Shown here: piece by piece, positions 7,209 through 14,615 of the stretch | How positions within the stretch are numbered: the stretch's first letter is position 1 | How the letters are laid out: each line of letters starts with the position of its first letter | NCBI GenBank assembly: GCA_947626135.1 | Contig: CANQQZ010000020.1 | Coordinates: 1-37,187 of the forward strand | Reading direction: 5' to 3' | Origin: an uncultured Clostridia bacterium | GTDB lineage: Bacteria > Bacillota > Clostridia > UBA1381 | Length of the DNA: 37,187 nt | Made by a program: the position numbers and the translations under genes | The notes under the pieces: model-generated | What the model was told of the DNA's origin: nothing | Databases searched by the model: none | Seen by the model: the letters and a program-made list of their open reading frames with translations, nothing else

Positions 7209-7985
7209 ATGAAATTTAAAAACTATCTTGAACAGCTGGCGGCGAAAGCCGCCGTTGTTCATTGTATAACAAATACCGTAACGGTAAACGACTGCGCGAA
7301 CGCCGTGCTCGCCATAGGAGCGCGCCCGGTCATGGCGGAGCATCCGGAAGAAGCGGCGCAGATCACATCCGCATCTGATGCGCTGCTTATCAATATGGGA
7401 AGCCTGACGGATTCGAAGATTGCCGCGATGAGAGCATCCGCCGAAGCGGCAAGGGAGAACTCGATTCCTTTTACGGCGGACTGCGTCGGAATAGCGTCGA
7501 GCAGCCTGAGGCTTCGGATTATAAAAGAACTGCTTAAAATTAACACTCCGGATATTATTAAAGGCAACGCTGCGGAGATTAACGCGCTTTGCCGGGGCAT
7601 TATGTCGGAATGCGGTGTGGATTCGGTAGGCGCCGCCGACGAAAACGCCGTCCGCGCCTTTGCGGAACGGCATAAAACCGTCGTTATGGTCACGGGCGAA
7701 ACCGATGTGATCACCGATGGGAAACGGACTGTGCGCGTGAAAAACGGGCATCCGGCAATGACGCGCATTACGGGAACGGGCTGTATGCTCGGATGTGTCG
7801 CGGCTGCGTTATCAAGTACCGCGGACGCTTTTAACGCATCGGTATACGCCGCCGCACTCATGGGAATATGCGGCGAAACGGCGGACAGCTCCCGCGGCAC
7901 CGGCACATTCCGCACGGCGCTTATGGATAATCTTTCAACCGTCACGGATAAAATTATCGCCGAAAAAGCAAGGATAGAATTATAA
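7209..7985 (+). CDS. thiM: Hydroxyethylthiazole kinase ThiM
   Basis: 258 residues, normal for the family. It phosphorylates 4-methyl-5-(2-hydroxyethyl)thiazole for thiamine salvage. Seen motifs are VHCITNTVTVNDCANAVLA at the N-terminus, GARPVMAEHPEE, INMGSL, IIKGNAAEINAL, and the ribokinase-like anion hole region RITGTGCMLGC with its catalytic Cys. The usual D-P-V stretch reads ADCVGIASS here, with Cys in place of Pro. The ATG lies one base after the thiW stop, indicating translational coupling. Its product is the substrate of ThiE encoded next. Confidence 0.95.
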   Translation: MKFKNYLEQLAAKAAVVHCITNTVTVNDCANAVLAIGARPVMAEHPEEAAQITSASDALLINMGSLTDSKIAAMRASAEAARENSIPFTADCVGIASSSLRLRIIKELLKINTPDIIKGNAAEINALCRGIMSECGVDSVGAADENAVRAFAERHKTVVMVTGETDVITDGKRTVRVKNGHPAMTRITGTGCMLGCVAAALSSTADAFNASVYAAALMGICGETADSSRGTGTFRTALMDNLSTVTDKIIAEKARIEL

Positions 7986-8007
7986 ATAAAACATACAGGA
8001 GAAACCG

Positions 8008-8628
8008 ATGGATTTATCATTATACCTTATAACCGATTCAAACGGGATCGGCGATAAGGATTTTTACGGCATAGTCGAACGGGCTGTATCGTCCGGCGTA
8101 ACAATGGTGCAGCTGAGGGAGAAGACGCTGTCCTCACGCGAATTTTACAACCGCGCTCTGCGTTTAAAGCGCATATGCGGCGCGGCGGGGGTGTCTCTTA
8201 TAATAAACGACCGTATAGACATAGCTCTTGCCGCCGATGCGGACGGCGTTCATCTCGGGGCGGATGATTTGCCTGTCTCTTCCGCGCGAAAACTTCTCGG
8301 CGCATCAAAAATAATCGGAGCCACCGCGAAAACCGTCGAAGCCGCAAACGCGGCGGCGTGCGAAGGCGCCGACTATTTCGGCATAGGCGCTTTTTTCGCA
8401 ACGAGCACCAAAACGGACGCGGATATAATGACCCCGGAGCAGATAGCCGCCGTAACCGCCGCAGCGCCTATTCCCGCTGTGGGAATAGGCGGACTGACAA
8501 TCGAAAATCTTGATATAATAAAAGGCAGCGGCGTTAAAGGCGCAGCCGTGTCCTCCGCCGTGATGCATGCGTCCGATACTGAAACCGCCGTTCGGCTTAT
8601 GAGGGAGCGGCTTGGCTCACTGCTCTGA
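8008..8628 (+). CDS. thiE: Thiamine-phosphate synthase ThiE
   Basis: 206 residues, a TIM barrel. It joins HMP-pyrophosphate to thiazole phosphate to give thiamine phosphate and releases pyrophosphate. Family motifs are in order: LYLITDS, VQLREKTLSSREF, LIINDRIDIA, ADGVHLGADDLP, GATAKT, YFGIGAFFATSTK (phosphate/thiazole site) and PAVGIGGLTIENL. CAGGAG lies 7 nt before the ATG, and it begins 22 nt after thiM. It completes a salvage operon thiW-thiM-thiE. ThiD, needed to make HMP-pyrophosphate, is not in this window. Confidence 0.95.
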   Translation: MDLSLYLITDSNGIGDKDFYGIVERAVSSGVTMVQLREKTLSSREFYNRALRLKRICGAAGVSLIINDRIDIALAADADGVHLGADDLPVSSARKLLGASKIIGATAKTVEAANAAACEGADYFGIGAFFATSTKTDADIMTPEQIAAVTAAAPIPAVGIGGLTIENLDIIKGSGVKGAAVSSAVMHASDTETAVRLMRERLGSLL

Positions 8629-8658
8629 ATTCCCCGTCCGGACAGCATTTGTAAATAA

Positions 8659-8692
8659 AATGAAAAATAAATGATATATTTTTCATTTTTTA
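8659..8692 (+). terminator. AT-rich hairpin with T-run after thiE
   Basis: An 11-bp perfect inverted repeat (8659-8669 and 8677-8687) with a 7-nt loop is followed by TTTT. It is almost pure A/T, so a weak terminator. It ends just 5 bp before the purC -35 box and could also serve as a protein site. Confidence 0.55.
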
Positions 8693-8721
8693 TTGATTTT
8701 ACGCGGATAGTATTGTATAAT
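8693..8721 (+). promoter_or_regulatory. Promoter of purC
   Basis: TTGATT (8693-8698), 17-bp spacer, TATAAT (8716-8721). The leader is about 30 nt, too short for a purine riboswitch. Confidence 0.8.
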
Positions 8722-8758
8722 GACAATATAAATGAGCTAATGAAAGGCAGGAACAACA

Positions 8759-9466
8759 ATGAAAAAACTCGAACAGCTATATGAGGGCAAGGCTAAAAAG
8801 GTTTATAAAACCGATGACGAGAACCTTTATATCGTCGACTACAAGGACGACGCTACGGCGTTTAACGGTCTGAAAAAGGGTCAAATAGCCGGCAAGGGCG
8901 TTGTGAACAATAAAATGTCCAACTTCCTCATGCAGATTATGGAGAAAAAGGGTATTCCTACTCACTTCGTCAGGGAACTGTCCGACCGTGAGACATTGGT
9001 CAAAAAGGTCGAGATTGTGCCGCTTGAGGTTATTATCAGAAATATTGCGGCAGGTTCCTTCTCCAAGCGCTTCGGCATTGAAGAGGGCACTCCGTTAAAA
9101 TGCACCACGCTTGAATATTGCTTAAAGGACGATGATTTGGGCGATCCGATGATTAACGATTATCAAATTCTGGCAATAGGCGCGGCGACAAAGGAGGAGC
9201 TTGACACCATATCCGATTTGACCTTCAAGGTAAACGACGTTCTTAAAGCATATTTTGCCGGAATAAATATTGAGCTTGTCGATTTTAAAATCGAGTTCGG
9301 ACGCACCCCGGACGGACAGATTATTCTGGCTGACGAGATTTCCCCCGACACCTGCCGCCTGTGGGATATGGATACGCACGAGAAGCTCGACAAGGACCGC
9401 TTCCGCCGCGACCTCGGCAACATCGAGGAAGCATACGAGGAAGTGTTCAAACGCCTGGGACTGTAA
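8759..9466 (+). CDS. purC: SAICAR synthase PurC
   Basis: 235 residues, the normal short bacterial form. It ligates aspartate to CAIR with ATP in purine synthesis. Typical stretches are YEGKAKKVY at the N-terminus (nucleotide loop), [37 protein letters not shown] (signature 1), LVDFKIEFG (signature 2) and [24 protein letters not shown] precedes the ATG. It has its own promoter and is cut off from purB by a MITE-like repeat that starts 5 bp after its stop codon. Confidence 0.97.
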   Translation: MKKLEQLYEGKAKKVYKTDDENLYIVDYKDDATAFNGLKKGQIAGKGVVNNKMSNFLMQIMEKKGIPTHFVRELSDRETLVKKVEIVPLEVIIRNIAAGSFSKRFGIEEGTPLKCTTLEYCLKDDDLGDPMINDYQILAIGAATKEELDTISDLTFKVNDVLKAYFAGINIELVDFKIEFGRTPDGQIILADEISPDTCRLWDMDTHEKLDKDRFRRDLGNIEEAYEEVFKRLGL

Positions 9467-9471
9467 TACGA

Positions 9472-9749
9472 TAAATTTTAGTTTATCGGGGTATTTGCTT
9501 ACGGCAGGTGTTAGCCTCCCTTGTCAAAGGGAGGGGGATCGCCGAAGGCGGTGGAGGGATTCATTTTTACAAAAAACCGCATATTTAAGCGATTGGCTGT
9601 AATTGCGAAATCCCCTCGCCAACTTCGTTGGCCCTCTCCCCTTTAACAAGGGGGCGCAAGCAGAGCGTTCCCGTGAGTAAAAATCACGTATGGCGAGTTT
9701 TAGCCTTCCCCTTGAGGGGAAGCCTAACGCACACATAAACTAAAATTTA
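9472..9749. mobile_element. MITE-like hairpin repeat, copy 1 (278 bp)
   Basis: It begins with the 15-mer TAAATTTTAGTTTAT (9472-9486) and ends with its exact reverse complement (9735-9749). It fills nearly the whole spacer between purC and purB. Inside are hairpins: a CCTCCC/GGGAGG stem at 9515-9534, a CGCC/GGCG stem just after, a variable stem at 9618-9632, a CCCC/GGGG stem near 9638-9653, and a further CTTCCCC/GGGGAAG stem near the right end. TA lies at both outer edges, as for Tc1/mariner or IS630-type MITEs. It has no coding capacity. Copy 2 lies inverted at 12247-12475. Confidence 0.85.
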
Positions 9750-9767
9750 CATAATAGGAGAATAATT

Positions 9768-11201
9768 ATGGCAAATAATACATACGAGAGTCCGCTCAAT
9801 TCGCGGTACGCGTCAAAGGAAATGCAATACATATTTTCGCCGGACAAAAAATTTTCGACATGGCGCAAGCTCTGGATCGCCCTGGCGGAAAGCGAAAAGG
9901 AGCTTGGGCTTGATATAACGGACGAGCAGATTGCCGAAATGAAAGCCCACATTTGCGACATTAATTACGACGACGCGCGCGAGCGGGAGAAGAAGGTGCG
10001 CCACGACGTAATGTCGCATGTGTACGCATACGGCTTGCAGTGCCCGAAGGCAAAACCTATAATCCATCTGGGCGCAACAAGCTGCTATGTCGGCGACAAT
10101 ACCGATATAATTATAATGACCGAGGCGTTAAAGCTCGTGAAGCGGAAGCTCGTATGTCTGATAGGCGAGCTCGCGAAATTCGCGGAGCAATACAAGGATT
10201 TACCGACGCTGGCGTTTACGCATTTCCAGCCCGCGCAGCCCACAACGGTTGGAAAACGCGCGGCGCTGTGGCTCGAGGATCTATTAATGGACCTGGAGGA
10301 TGTGGATTATCAGCTCTCCAAGGCAAAGCTGCTCGGCTGCAAGGGTACGACCGGCACGCAGGCAAGCTTTATGGAGCTGTTTGGCGGCGACCATGAGAAA
10401 TGCAAAAGACTCGATGAACTGATAGCGGAAAAAATGGGCTATGACAAATGCTTCCCGGTCAGCGGTCAGACGTATCCGCGAAAGCTCGATTCGCAGATTT
10501 TAAATATTTTGAGCCTTATCGCGCAAAGCGCGTACAAATTCTCAAACGATATCAGGCTTTTGCAGCATCTGAAGCAGATTGAGGAACCGTTTGAAAAGTC
10601 GCAGATAGGCTCGTCGGCGATGGCATACAAGCGCAACCCGATGAGGTCGGAGCGAATAGGCTCTCTCGCAAGATACGTTATCGTGGACGCCTTAAATCCG
10701 GCGATTACGGCTTCGACTCAATGGTTCGAGCGGACATTGGACGACAGCGCGAACAAGCGTATATCCGTACCGGAGGCGTTTCTGGCTGTGGACGCGATTC
10801 TCAGCTTATACATCAACGTCGTTGACGGTCTTGTTGTATACGATAAGGTAATATATCAGCAGTTTATGCGTGAAATTCCGTTCATGGCGACGGAAAATAT
10901 AATGATGGACGCTGTAAAGCGCGGCGGCGACCGTCAGGAGCTGCACGAAAAGATACGCGTGTATTCGATGGAGGCGGGAAAGCGCGTCAAGGCGGAGGGA
11001 CTGGACAATAACCTCGTGGAGCTTATCGCGAACGATCCCGCGTTCGGCATGACAAAGGATGAAATTGAAGCGGTGTTAAAGCCCGAAAACTTTGTGGGGC
11101 GCGCGCCGCGGCAGGTAAGTGATTTTCTGTCCGAATACGTGACACCGGTGCTTGAGGACAACAAGGATTTGCTCGGCGTTGCGGTGGAAATAAATGTATA
11201 A
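9768..11201 (+). CDS. purB: Adenylosuccinate lyase PurB, long eukaryote-like form
   Basis: 477 residues. It cleaves SAICAR to AICAR and adenylosuccinate to AMP, releasing fumarate. The superfamily signature SSAMAYKRNPMRSER lies at about 282-296 and contains the mobile catalytic serine. Other strong stretches are IIHLGATSCYVGDNTD, FTHFQPAQPTTVGKRAALW, GTTGTQASFMELF, QWFERTLDDSANKRI and MATENIMMDAVKRGG. These follow the animal ADSL sequence, as I recall it, far more closely than the shorter (about 430-residue) Bacillus type. TAGGAG precedes the ATG directly after MITE copy 1. A copper-amine-oxidase-domain gene follows 20 nt later. Confidence 0.97.
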   Translation: MANNTYESPLNSRYASKEMQYIFSPDKKFSTWRKLWIALAESEKELGLDITDEQIAEMKAHICDINYDDAREREKKVRHDVMSHVYAYGLQCPKAKPIIHLGATSCYVGDNTDIIIMTEALKLVKRKLVCLIGELAKFAEQYKDLPTLAFTHFQPAQPTTVGKRAALWLEDLLMDLEDVDYQLSKAKLLGCKGTTGTQASFMELFGGDHEKCKRLDELIAEKMGYDKCFPVSGQTYPRKLDSQILNILSLIAQSAYKFSNDIRLLQHLKQIEEPFEKSQIGSSAMAYKRNPMRSERIGSLARYVIVDALNPAITASTQWFERTLDDSANKRISVPEAFLAVDAILSLYINVVDGLVVYDKVIYQQFMREIPFMATENIMMDAVKRGGDRQELHEKIRVYSMEAGKRVKAEGLDNNLVELIANDPAFGMTKDEIEAVLKPENFVGRAPRQVSDFLSEYVTPVLEDNKDLLGVAVEINV

Positions 11202-11221
11202 ATTTTCAGGAGGTAAGTAAA

Positions 11222-12229
11222 ATGAAAAAGAGATTTTTAGCATTGGCAGCGGCTGCTGCTATCGCGGCGTCATCAATGGCGGCGGTCGTTCAGGCGGACG
11301 GCGATATCACGGTTACGCTCGACGATAAGCCGATCGAGTTCACCGACGTTAAGCCGCAGATCGTCGAGGGCGACAGAACGGTTGTTCCGTTCCGCGCGAT
11401 TTTTGAGGCACTCGGCTACACGGTCGGCTGGGATGAACCCACCCAAACGGTAACGGGCGTAAAGGGCGATATCAAGCTCGATATGGTAATAGGCAAAACG
11501 GAAGCGACGCTGACCAATACAGCCGATACCAACGCTGAAACGGCGGTCAAAACAGTAACGTTTGACGTACCGGCGCAGATTATAGACGACAGAACGGTCG
11601 TTCCGGTGCGCGCGGTCGCGGAAATGAGCGGATATACAGTTGACTGGGAACAGGATACGCAGACGGTTGTTATCACATCACCGGCTGATATTATAACAGA
11701 CCCCGGTCCGGTAGTACCTGAGAGCTCCGAAGCTCCGGCTGCATCGGCTGAACCGGACGCAACGGCATCTCCGGCTGCATCAGCTGAACCGGACGCGTCG
11801 GCATCTCCGGCTGCATCAGCTGAACCGAGCGCAACCGCATCTCCGGCTGCATCAGCTGAACCGAGCGCAACCGCATCTCCGGCTGCATCGGCTGAACCGA
11901 ACGCGACAGCTGCTCCGGCAAAGCCGACAGGCGATTTGCCGATAAGCTATGATTTGCGCAGCGAGGACGGTCAGGGCAATGTTAGAAATTTTGAGCTTAT
12001 TACAGCCGAAAAGAACGCTGACGGTAAGTATGATATTACCTTCAAGTTTGAAACAATGCAGGAGGGTCCCGGTTCGGTAGATGCGCATTTTAACTGCCTT
12101 GACGCGTCGGGCAAGGTTATAGATGAGTTCGGCGGCAGCTATCCGAGCAGAGACTATACATGGACATCGCAGGAGTCGAAGGCGACAATTTCCGGCGATA
12201 CAGTTAAGATTGAATTGCAGAAAAAATAA
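11222..12229 (+). CDS. Exported protein: copper amine oxidase N-domain, Ala/Pro/Ser repeat linker, unknown C-domain
   Basis: 335 residues. The signal peptide (residues 1-25, MKKRFLALAAAAAIAASS...) is followed by a domain of the copper amine oxidase N-terminal type (PF07833). This is seen in the paired motifs RTVVPFRAIFEALGYTVGWD and RTVVPVRAVAEMSGYTVDWE. Despite the name, this domain has no oxidase activity and is common in exported Clostridial proteins, probably for wall binding. Residues about 170-235 are five copies of a 12-residue repeat, PAASAEPxATAS. The last 95 residues (PISYDLRSEDGQGNVRNFEL onward) look like a beta-sandwich that I cannot assign. AGGAGGTAAG lies just before the ATG. 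Cotranscription with purB is likely from the 20-nt gap but functionally odd. Confidence 0.85.
   Translation: MKKRFLALAAAAAIAASSMAAVVQADGDITVTLDDKPIEFTDVKPQIVEGDRTVVPFRAIFEALGYTVGWDEPTQTVTGVKGDIKLDMVIGKTEATLTNTADTNAETAVKTVTFDVPAQIIDDRTVVPVRAVAEMSGYTVDWEQDTQTVVITSPADIITDPGPVVPESSEAPAASAEPDATASPAASAEPDASASPAASAEPSATASPAASAEPSATASPAASAEPNATAAPAKPTGDLPISYDLRSEDGQGNVRNFELITAEKNADGKYDITFKFETMQEGPGSVDAHFNCLDASGKVIDEFGGSYPSRDYTWTSQESKATISGDTVKIELQKK
11732..11911 (+). repeat. Five tandem 36-bp coding repeats
   Basis: Units begin at 11732, 11768, 11804, 11840 and 11876, and each starts (g/t)CTCCGGCTGCATC. Units 3 and 4 are identical. They encode the Ala/Pro/Ser linker, and in-frame copy-number change would only alter linker length. 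Confidence 0.9.
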
Positions 12230-12246
12230 AATAAATTATAAAGGTG

Positions 12247-12475
12247 TAAATTTTAGTTTATCACACTTTTGCATATAGCGGCGCTCAACTAAGGCCCCCT
12301 TGTCAAAGGGGGCTGTCAGCGTAGCTGACTGGGGGATTCCATAATTACAACAAATCGCTCAAATGTGTGGTTTTCTGTAAAAATGAATCCCTCCACCGCC
12401 TTCGGCGGTCCCCCTCCCTTTGACAAGGGAGGCTAACACCCGCCGTAAGCAAATACCCCGATAAACTAAAATTTA
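12247..12475. mobile_element. MITE-like hairpin repeat, copy 2 (229 bp), inverted relative to copy 1
   Basis: The same 15-bp termini occur at 12247-12261 and 12461-12475, again with TA at the edges. Read on the minus strand, its first 130 bp match copy 1 with only about eight differences. The CCTCCC/GGGAGG hairpin is at 12413-12432 and the variable hairpin at 12315-12329. The variable hairpin differs from that of copy 1 by two compensating base-pair changes. The copy fills the spacer before purA and has no coding capacity. Confidence 0.85.
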
Positions 12476-12506
12476 ACACAATTTACAATAAATCAGGAGG
12501 ACAGAT

Positions 12507-13784
12507 ATGGTAAAGGCTATAGTAGGCGCTAACTGGGGCGACGAGGGCAAGGGGAAAATTACCGACATGCTCGCGGCGGATTCGGATATAGTAATACGTT
12601 TCCAGGGCGGCGCAAACGCGGGGCATACAATTATAAACGAATACGGCAAGTTCGCTCTGCATTTGCTTCCATCGGGTTCCTTTAACCGGAACGTGGTAAA
12701 TATGATAGGCAACGGAGTCGCGCTTGATATACCGGAGCTGATAAAGGAGCTTGACGATGTTGTTGCAAGGGGCGTTCCCAAGCCTAATCTTGTCGTTTCG
12801 GAACGCGCGCAGGTGCTGATGCCGTATCATAAGCTGTTTGACAAATACGAGGAGGAACGTCTCTCAGACAGGCAATTCGGCTCGACAAAATCCGGCATAG
12901 CGCCGTTTTTCTCGGATAAATTTTCAAAAATCGGCTTTCAGGTCTGGGAGCTGTTCGATGATGAAAAACGTCTCAGAGAAAAAATCAAAAATATAATTGA
13001 GATAAAGAATCTTATGCTGGAGCATATTTATCACAAGCCGCTTATTGACGCGGATGAGCTTTACAATGAACTCAGGGGCTACGGCGAAATGATTGAGCCG
13101 TATGTGATTGATTCCGTTCAGTTTATGCATCATGCCGTAAAGAGCGGAAAGCGGATTTTGCTTGAGGGTCAGCTTGGCTCGTTAAAGGATCCTGATTTCG
13201 GAATCTATCCTATGACCACATCCTCGTCCACGCTCGCAGGCTACGGCACAGTCGGCGCCGGGATCGCTCCGTATGAGATTAAGGAAATAATCACGGTCGT
13301 GAAAGCGTATTCATCGGCTGTGGGAGCAGGCGCGTTTGTATCCGAGATTTTCGGCGCCGACGCCGATGAACTCAGAAAACGCGGCGGCGACGGCGGCGAA
13401 TTCGGCGCTACAACGGGACGCCCGAGGCGTATGGGTTGGTTTGACTGTGTGGCTTCACGCTACGGCTGCCGTGTTCAGGGCACAACGCAGGTTGCCTTTA
13501 CAGTGCTTGACGTCCTGGGATACCTCGATGAAATTCCTGTCTGCGTCGGGTATGAGGTCGACGGCGAGGTTATACGGGACTTCCCGACAACGGGTAAGCT
13601 GGAAAGAGCCAAGCCGGTGCTCAAAAAGCTGCCCGGCTGGAAATGCGATATCCGCGGAATAAAAAAATATGAGGATCTACCCGAAAACTGCCGTAATTAT
13701 ATTGAATTTGTGGAAAAAGAGCTTGAGGTGCCAATTAAGATCGTGTCAAACGGTCCTTCAAGAAAGGATATTATTCTCAGATAA
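12507..13784 (+). CDS. purA: Adenylosuccinate synthetase PurA
   Basis: 425 residues, normal length. It makes adenylosuccinate from IMP, aspartate and GTP, the step before PurB in AMP synthesis. The P-loop-like GANWGDEGKGKITD is at 8-21, with the catalytic Asp12. Also seen are GGANAGHTI (His41 region), the IMP loop QFGSTKSGIAPFFSDK, EGQLGSLKDPDFGIYP and TTGRPRRMGWFDC. The usual GAGPFPTE stretch reads GAGAFVSE here, a small deviation. CAGGAGG lies 7 nt before the ATG. MITE copy 2 ends 31 nt upstream, so transcription must start inside or read through the repeat. Confidence 0.97.
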   Translation: MVKAIVGANWGDEGKGKITDMLAADSDIVIRFQGGANAGHTIINEYGKFALHLLPSGSFNRNVVNMIGNGVALDIPELIKELDDVVARGVPKPNLVVSERAQVLMPYHKLFDKYEEERLSDRQFGSTKSGIAPFFSDKFSKIGFQVWELFDDEKRLREKIKNIIEIKNLMLEHIYHKPLIDADELYNELRGYGEMIEPYVIDSVQFMHHAVKSGKRILLEGQLGSLKDPDFGIYPMTTSSSTLAGYGTVGAGIAPYEIKEIITVVKAYSSAVGAGAFVSEIFGADADELRKRGGDGGEFGATTGRPRRMGWFDCVASRYGCRVQGTTQVAFTVLDVLGYLDEIPVCVGYEVDGEVIRDFPTTGKLERAKPVLKKLPGWKCDIRGIKKYEDLPENCRNYIEFVEKELEVPIKIVSNGPSRKDIILR

Positions 13785-13787
13785 AAA

Positions 13788-13823
13788 ATGCCGCCGTGCC
13801 AAAACGCGCACGGCGGCATTTTT
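13788..13823. terminator. Terminator of purA
   Basis: A 12-bp perfect GC-rich stem (13788-13799 with 13808-13819) is followed by a T-run, with an A-run on the other side, so it may work both ways. Confidence 0.92.
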
Positions 13824-13836
13824 GTTTACGGCACGG

Positions 13837-13859
13837 CGCGCTGTATGACAGCGCGTTTT
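13837..13859 (+). terminator. Second terminator after purA
   Basis: An 8-bp perfect stem, CGCGCTGT/ACAGCGCG (13837-13844, 13848-13855), has a 3-nt loop and is followed by TTTTA. It backs up the first terminator and insulates greA. Confidence 0.8.
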
Positions 13860-13903
13860 AATATTTTATGAAAATGATTTTCCCACAAAACCGTTACAGA
13901 CTA

Positions 13904-13932
13904 TTGACATTTCAATATTGAAAATGTATAAT
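13904..13932 (+). promoter_or_regulatory. Promoter of greA with palindromic spacer
   Basis: Perfect consensus TTGACA (13904-13909), 17-bp spacer, TATAAT (13927-13932). The spacer contains the exact 12-bp palindrome TTCAATATTGAA (13911-13922), a possible operator. Confidence 0.88.
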
Positions 13933-13940
13933 AGACGCTA

Positions 13941-14001
13941 AAGGATTACCGACCGGAATTTTTTACTTCGTATATACTGCTTACTTGCGTGTAATCTTTT
14001 T
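13941..14001 (+). promoter_or_regulatory. greA leader with possible attenuator
   Basis: The transcript leader is about 135 nt. 13941-13949 can pair with 13991-13999 (9 bp, one G-U), and the right arm runs into TTTT, so it is terminator-like with a loop of about 41 nt. A second small hairpin (TTCGG/CCGAA) lies just before the ribosome site. Confidence 0.4.
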
Positions 14002-14073
14002 AATACAACCATACATAGAATGTACGGTGAATATTAACGGGCTTTCGGGTCCGAAGGAAGGAAGTTCAGTAAC

Positions 14074-14550
14074 ATGGCGGAAGAGAAAGAGTTTATTTTT
14101 ACAGCGGAGGGAAAGAAAGAGCTTGAGGATGAGCTTGACACATTAAAAAATGTCACAAGGAAAAAGGTTTCCGAAAAAATCAAAGAGGCGCGTTCCTTCG
14201 GAGATTTATCCGAAAACGCCGAATACGACGAGGCGAAAAACGAGCAGGCGCAGGTAGAGTCGAGAATACAGGAAATTGAATATATGCTCAAATACGCGCG
14301 TATTATCGACGACGAAGACATAAAATCCGACGTCGTAACACCCGGCGCGCAGGTACTTATCACCGTCGGCGGCAGACCGGAAACATGGTATACAATAGTC
14401 GGTTCCACAGAAGCCGATCCGTATAAAAACAAGCTTTCATACGAATCTCCGATAGGCGCGGCGTGTCTTAACCAGCCCAAGGGCGCCGAAATAAAGGCTG
14501 CAACGCCGGGCGGCGAAATCGATATTAAAATTATTGACATTAAAAGATAA
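14074..14550 (+). CDS. greA: Transcription elongation factor GreA
   Basis: 158 residues. It rescues backtracked RNA polymerase by stimulating transcript cleavage. The N-terminal antiparallel coiled coil (about 1-75) carries the acidic tip SFGDLSENAEYDEAK with Asp44 and Glu47, the residues placed at the polymerase active site. The C-terminal FKBP-like domain includes VGSTEADPYKNKLSYESPIGAAC. GAAGGAAGG lies about 9 nt before the ATG. It is monocistronic, between terminators, with a strong promoter and an unusually long leader. Confidence 0.96.
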   Translation: MAEEKEFIFTAEGKKELEDELDTLKNVTRKKVSEKIKEARSFGDLSENAEYDEAKNEQAQVESRIQEIEYMLKYARIIDDEDIKSDVVTPGAQVLITVGGRPETWYTIVGSTEADPYKNKLSYESPIGAACLNQPKGAEIKAATPGGEIDIKIIDIKR

Positions 14551-14576
14551 ACTCCGCCCAAAGCGGATTTAAACCG

Positions 14577-14615
14577 AAAAACGTTTCGAGGCTCCCCGCC
14601 CCGAAACGTTTTTTT
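14577..14615. terminator. Bidirectional terminator between greA and the HAD gene
   Basis: A 12-bp stem (14577-14588 with 14602-14613) has A-runs on one side and T-runs on the other, fitting the two convergent genes. The minus-strand stop codon at 14614 lies at its edge. Confidence 0.9.

Noticed and set aside
9472-9749. Hairpin-rich spacers considered as structured RNA genes or CRISPR
   Set aside because: Shared inverted ends, TA edges and a second inverted copy fit a MITE-like repeat better; no repeat-spacer pattern.
11732-11911. Evenly spaced 36-bp repeats, considered as CRISPR
   Set aside because: The units are contiguous without spacers and stay in frame as a protein linker.
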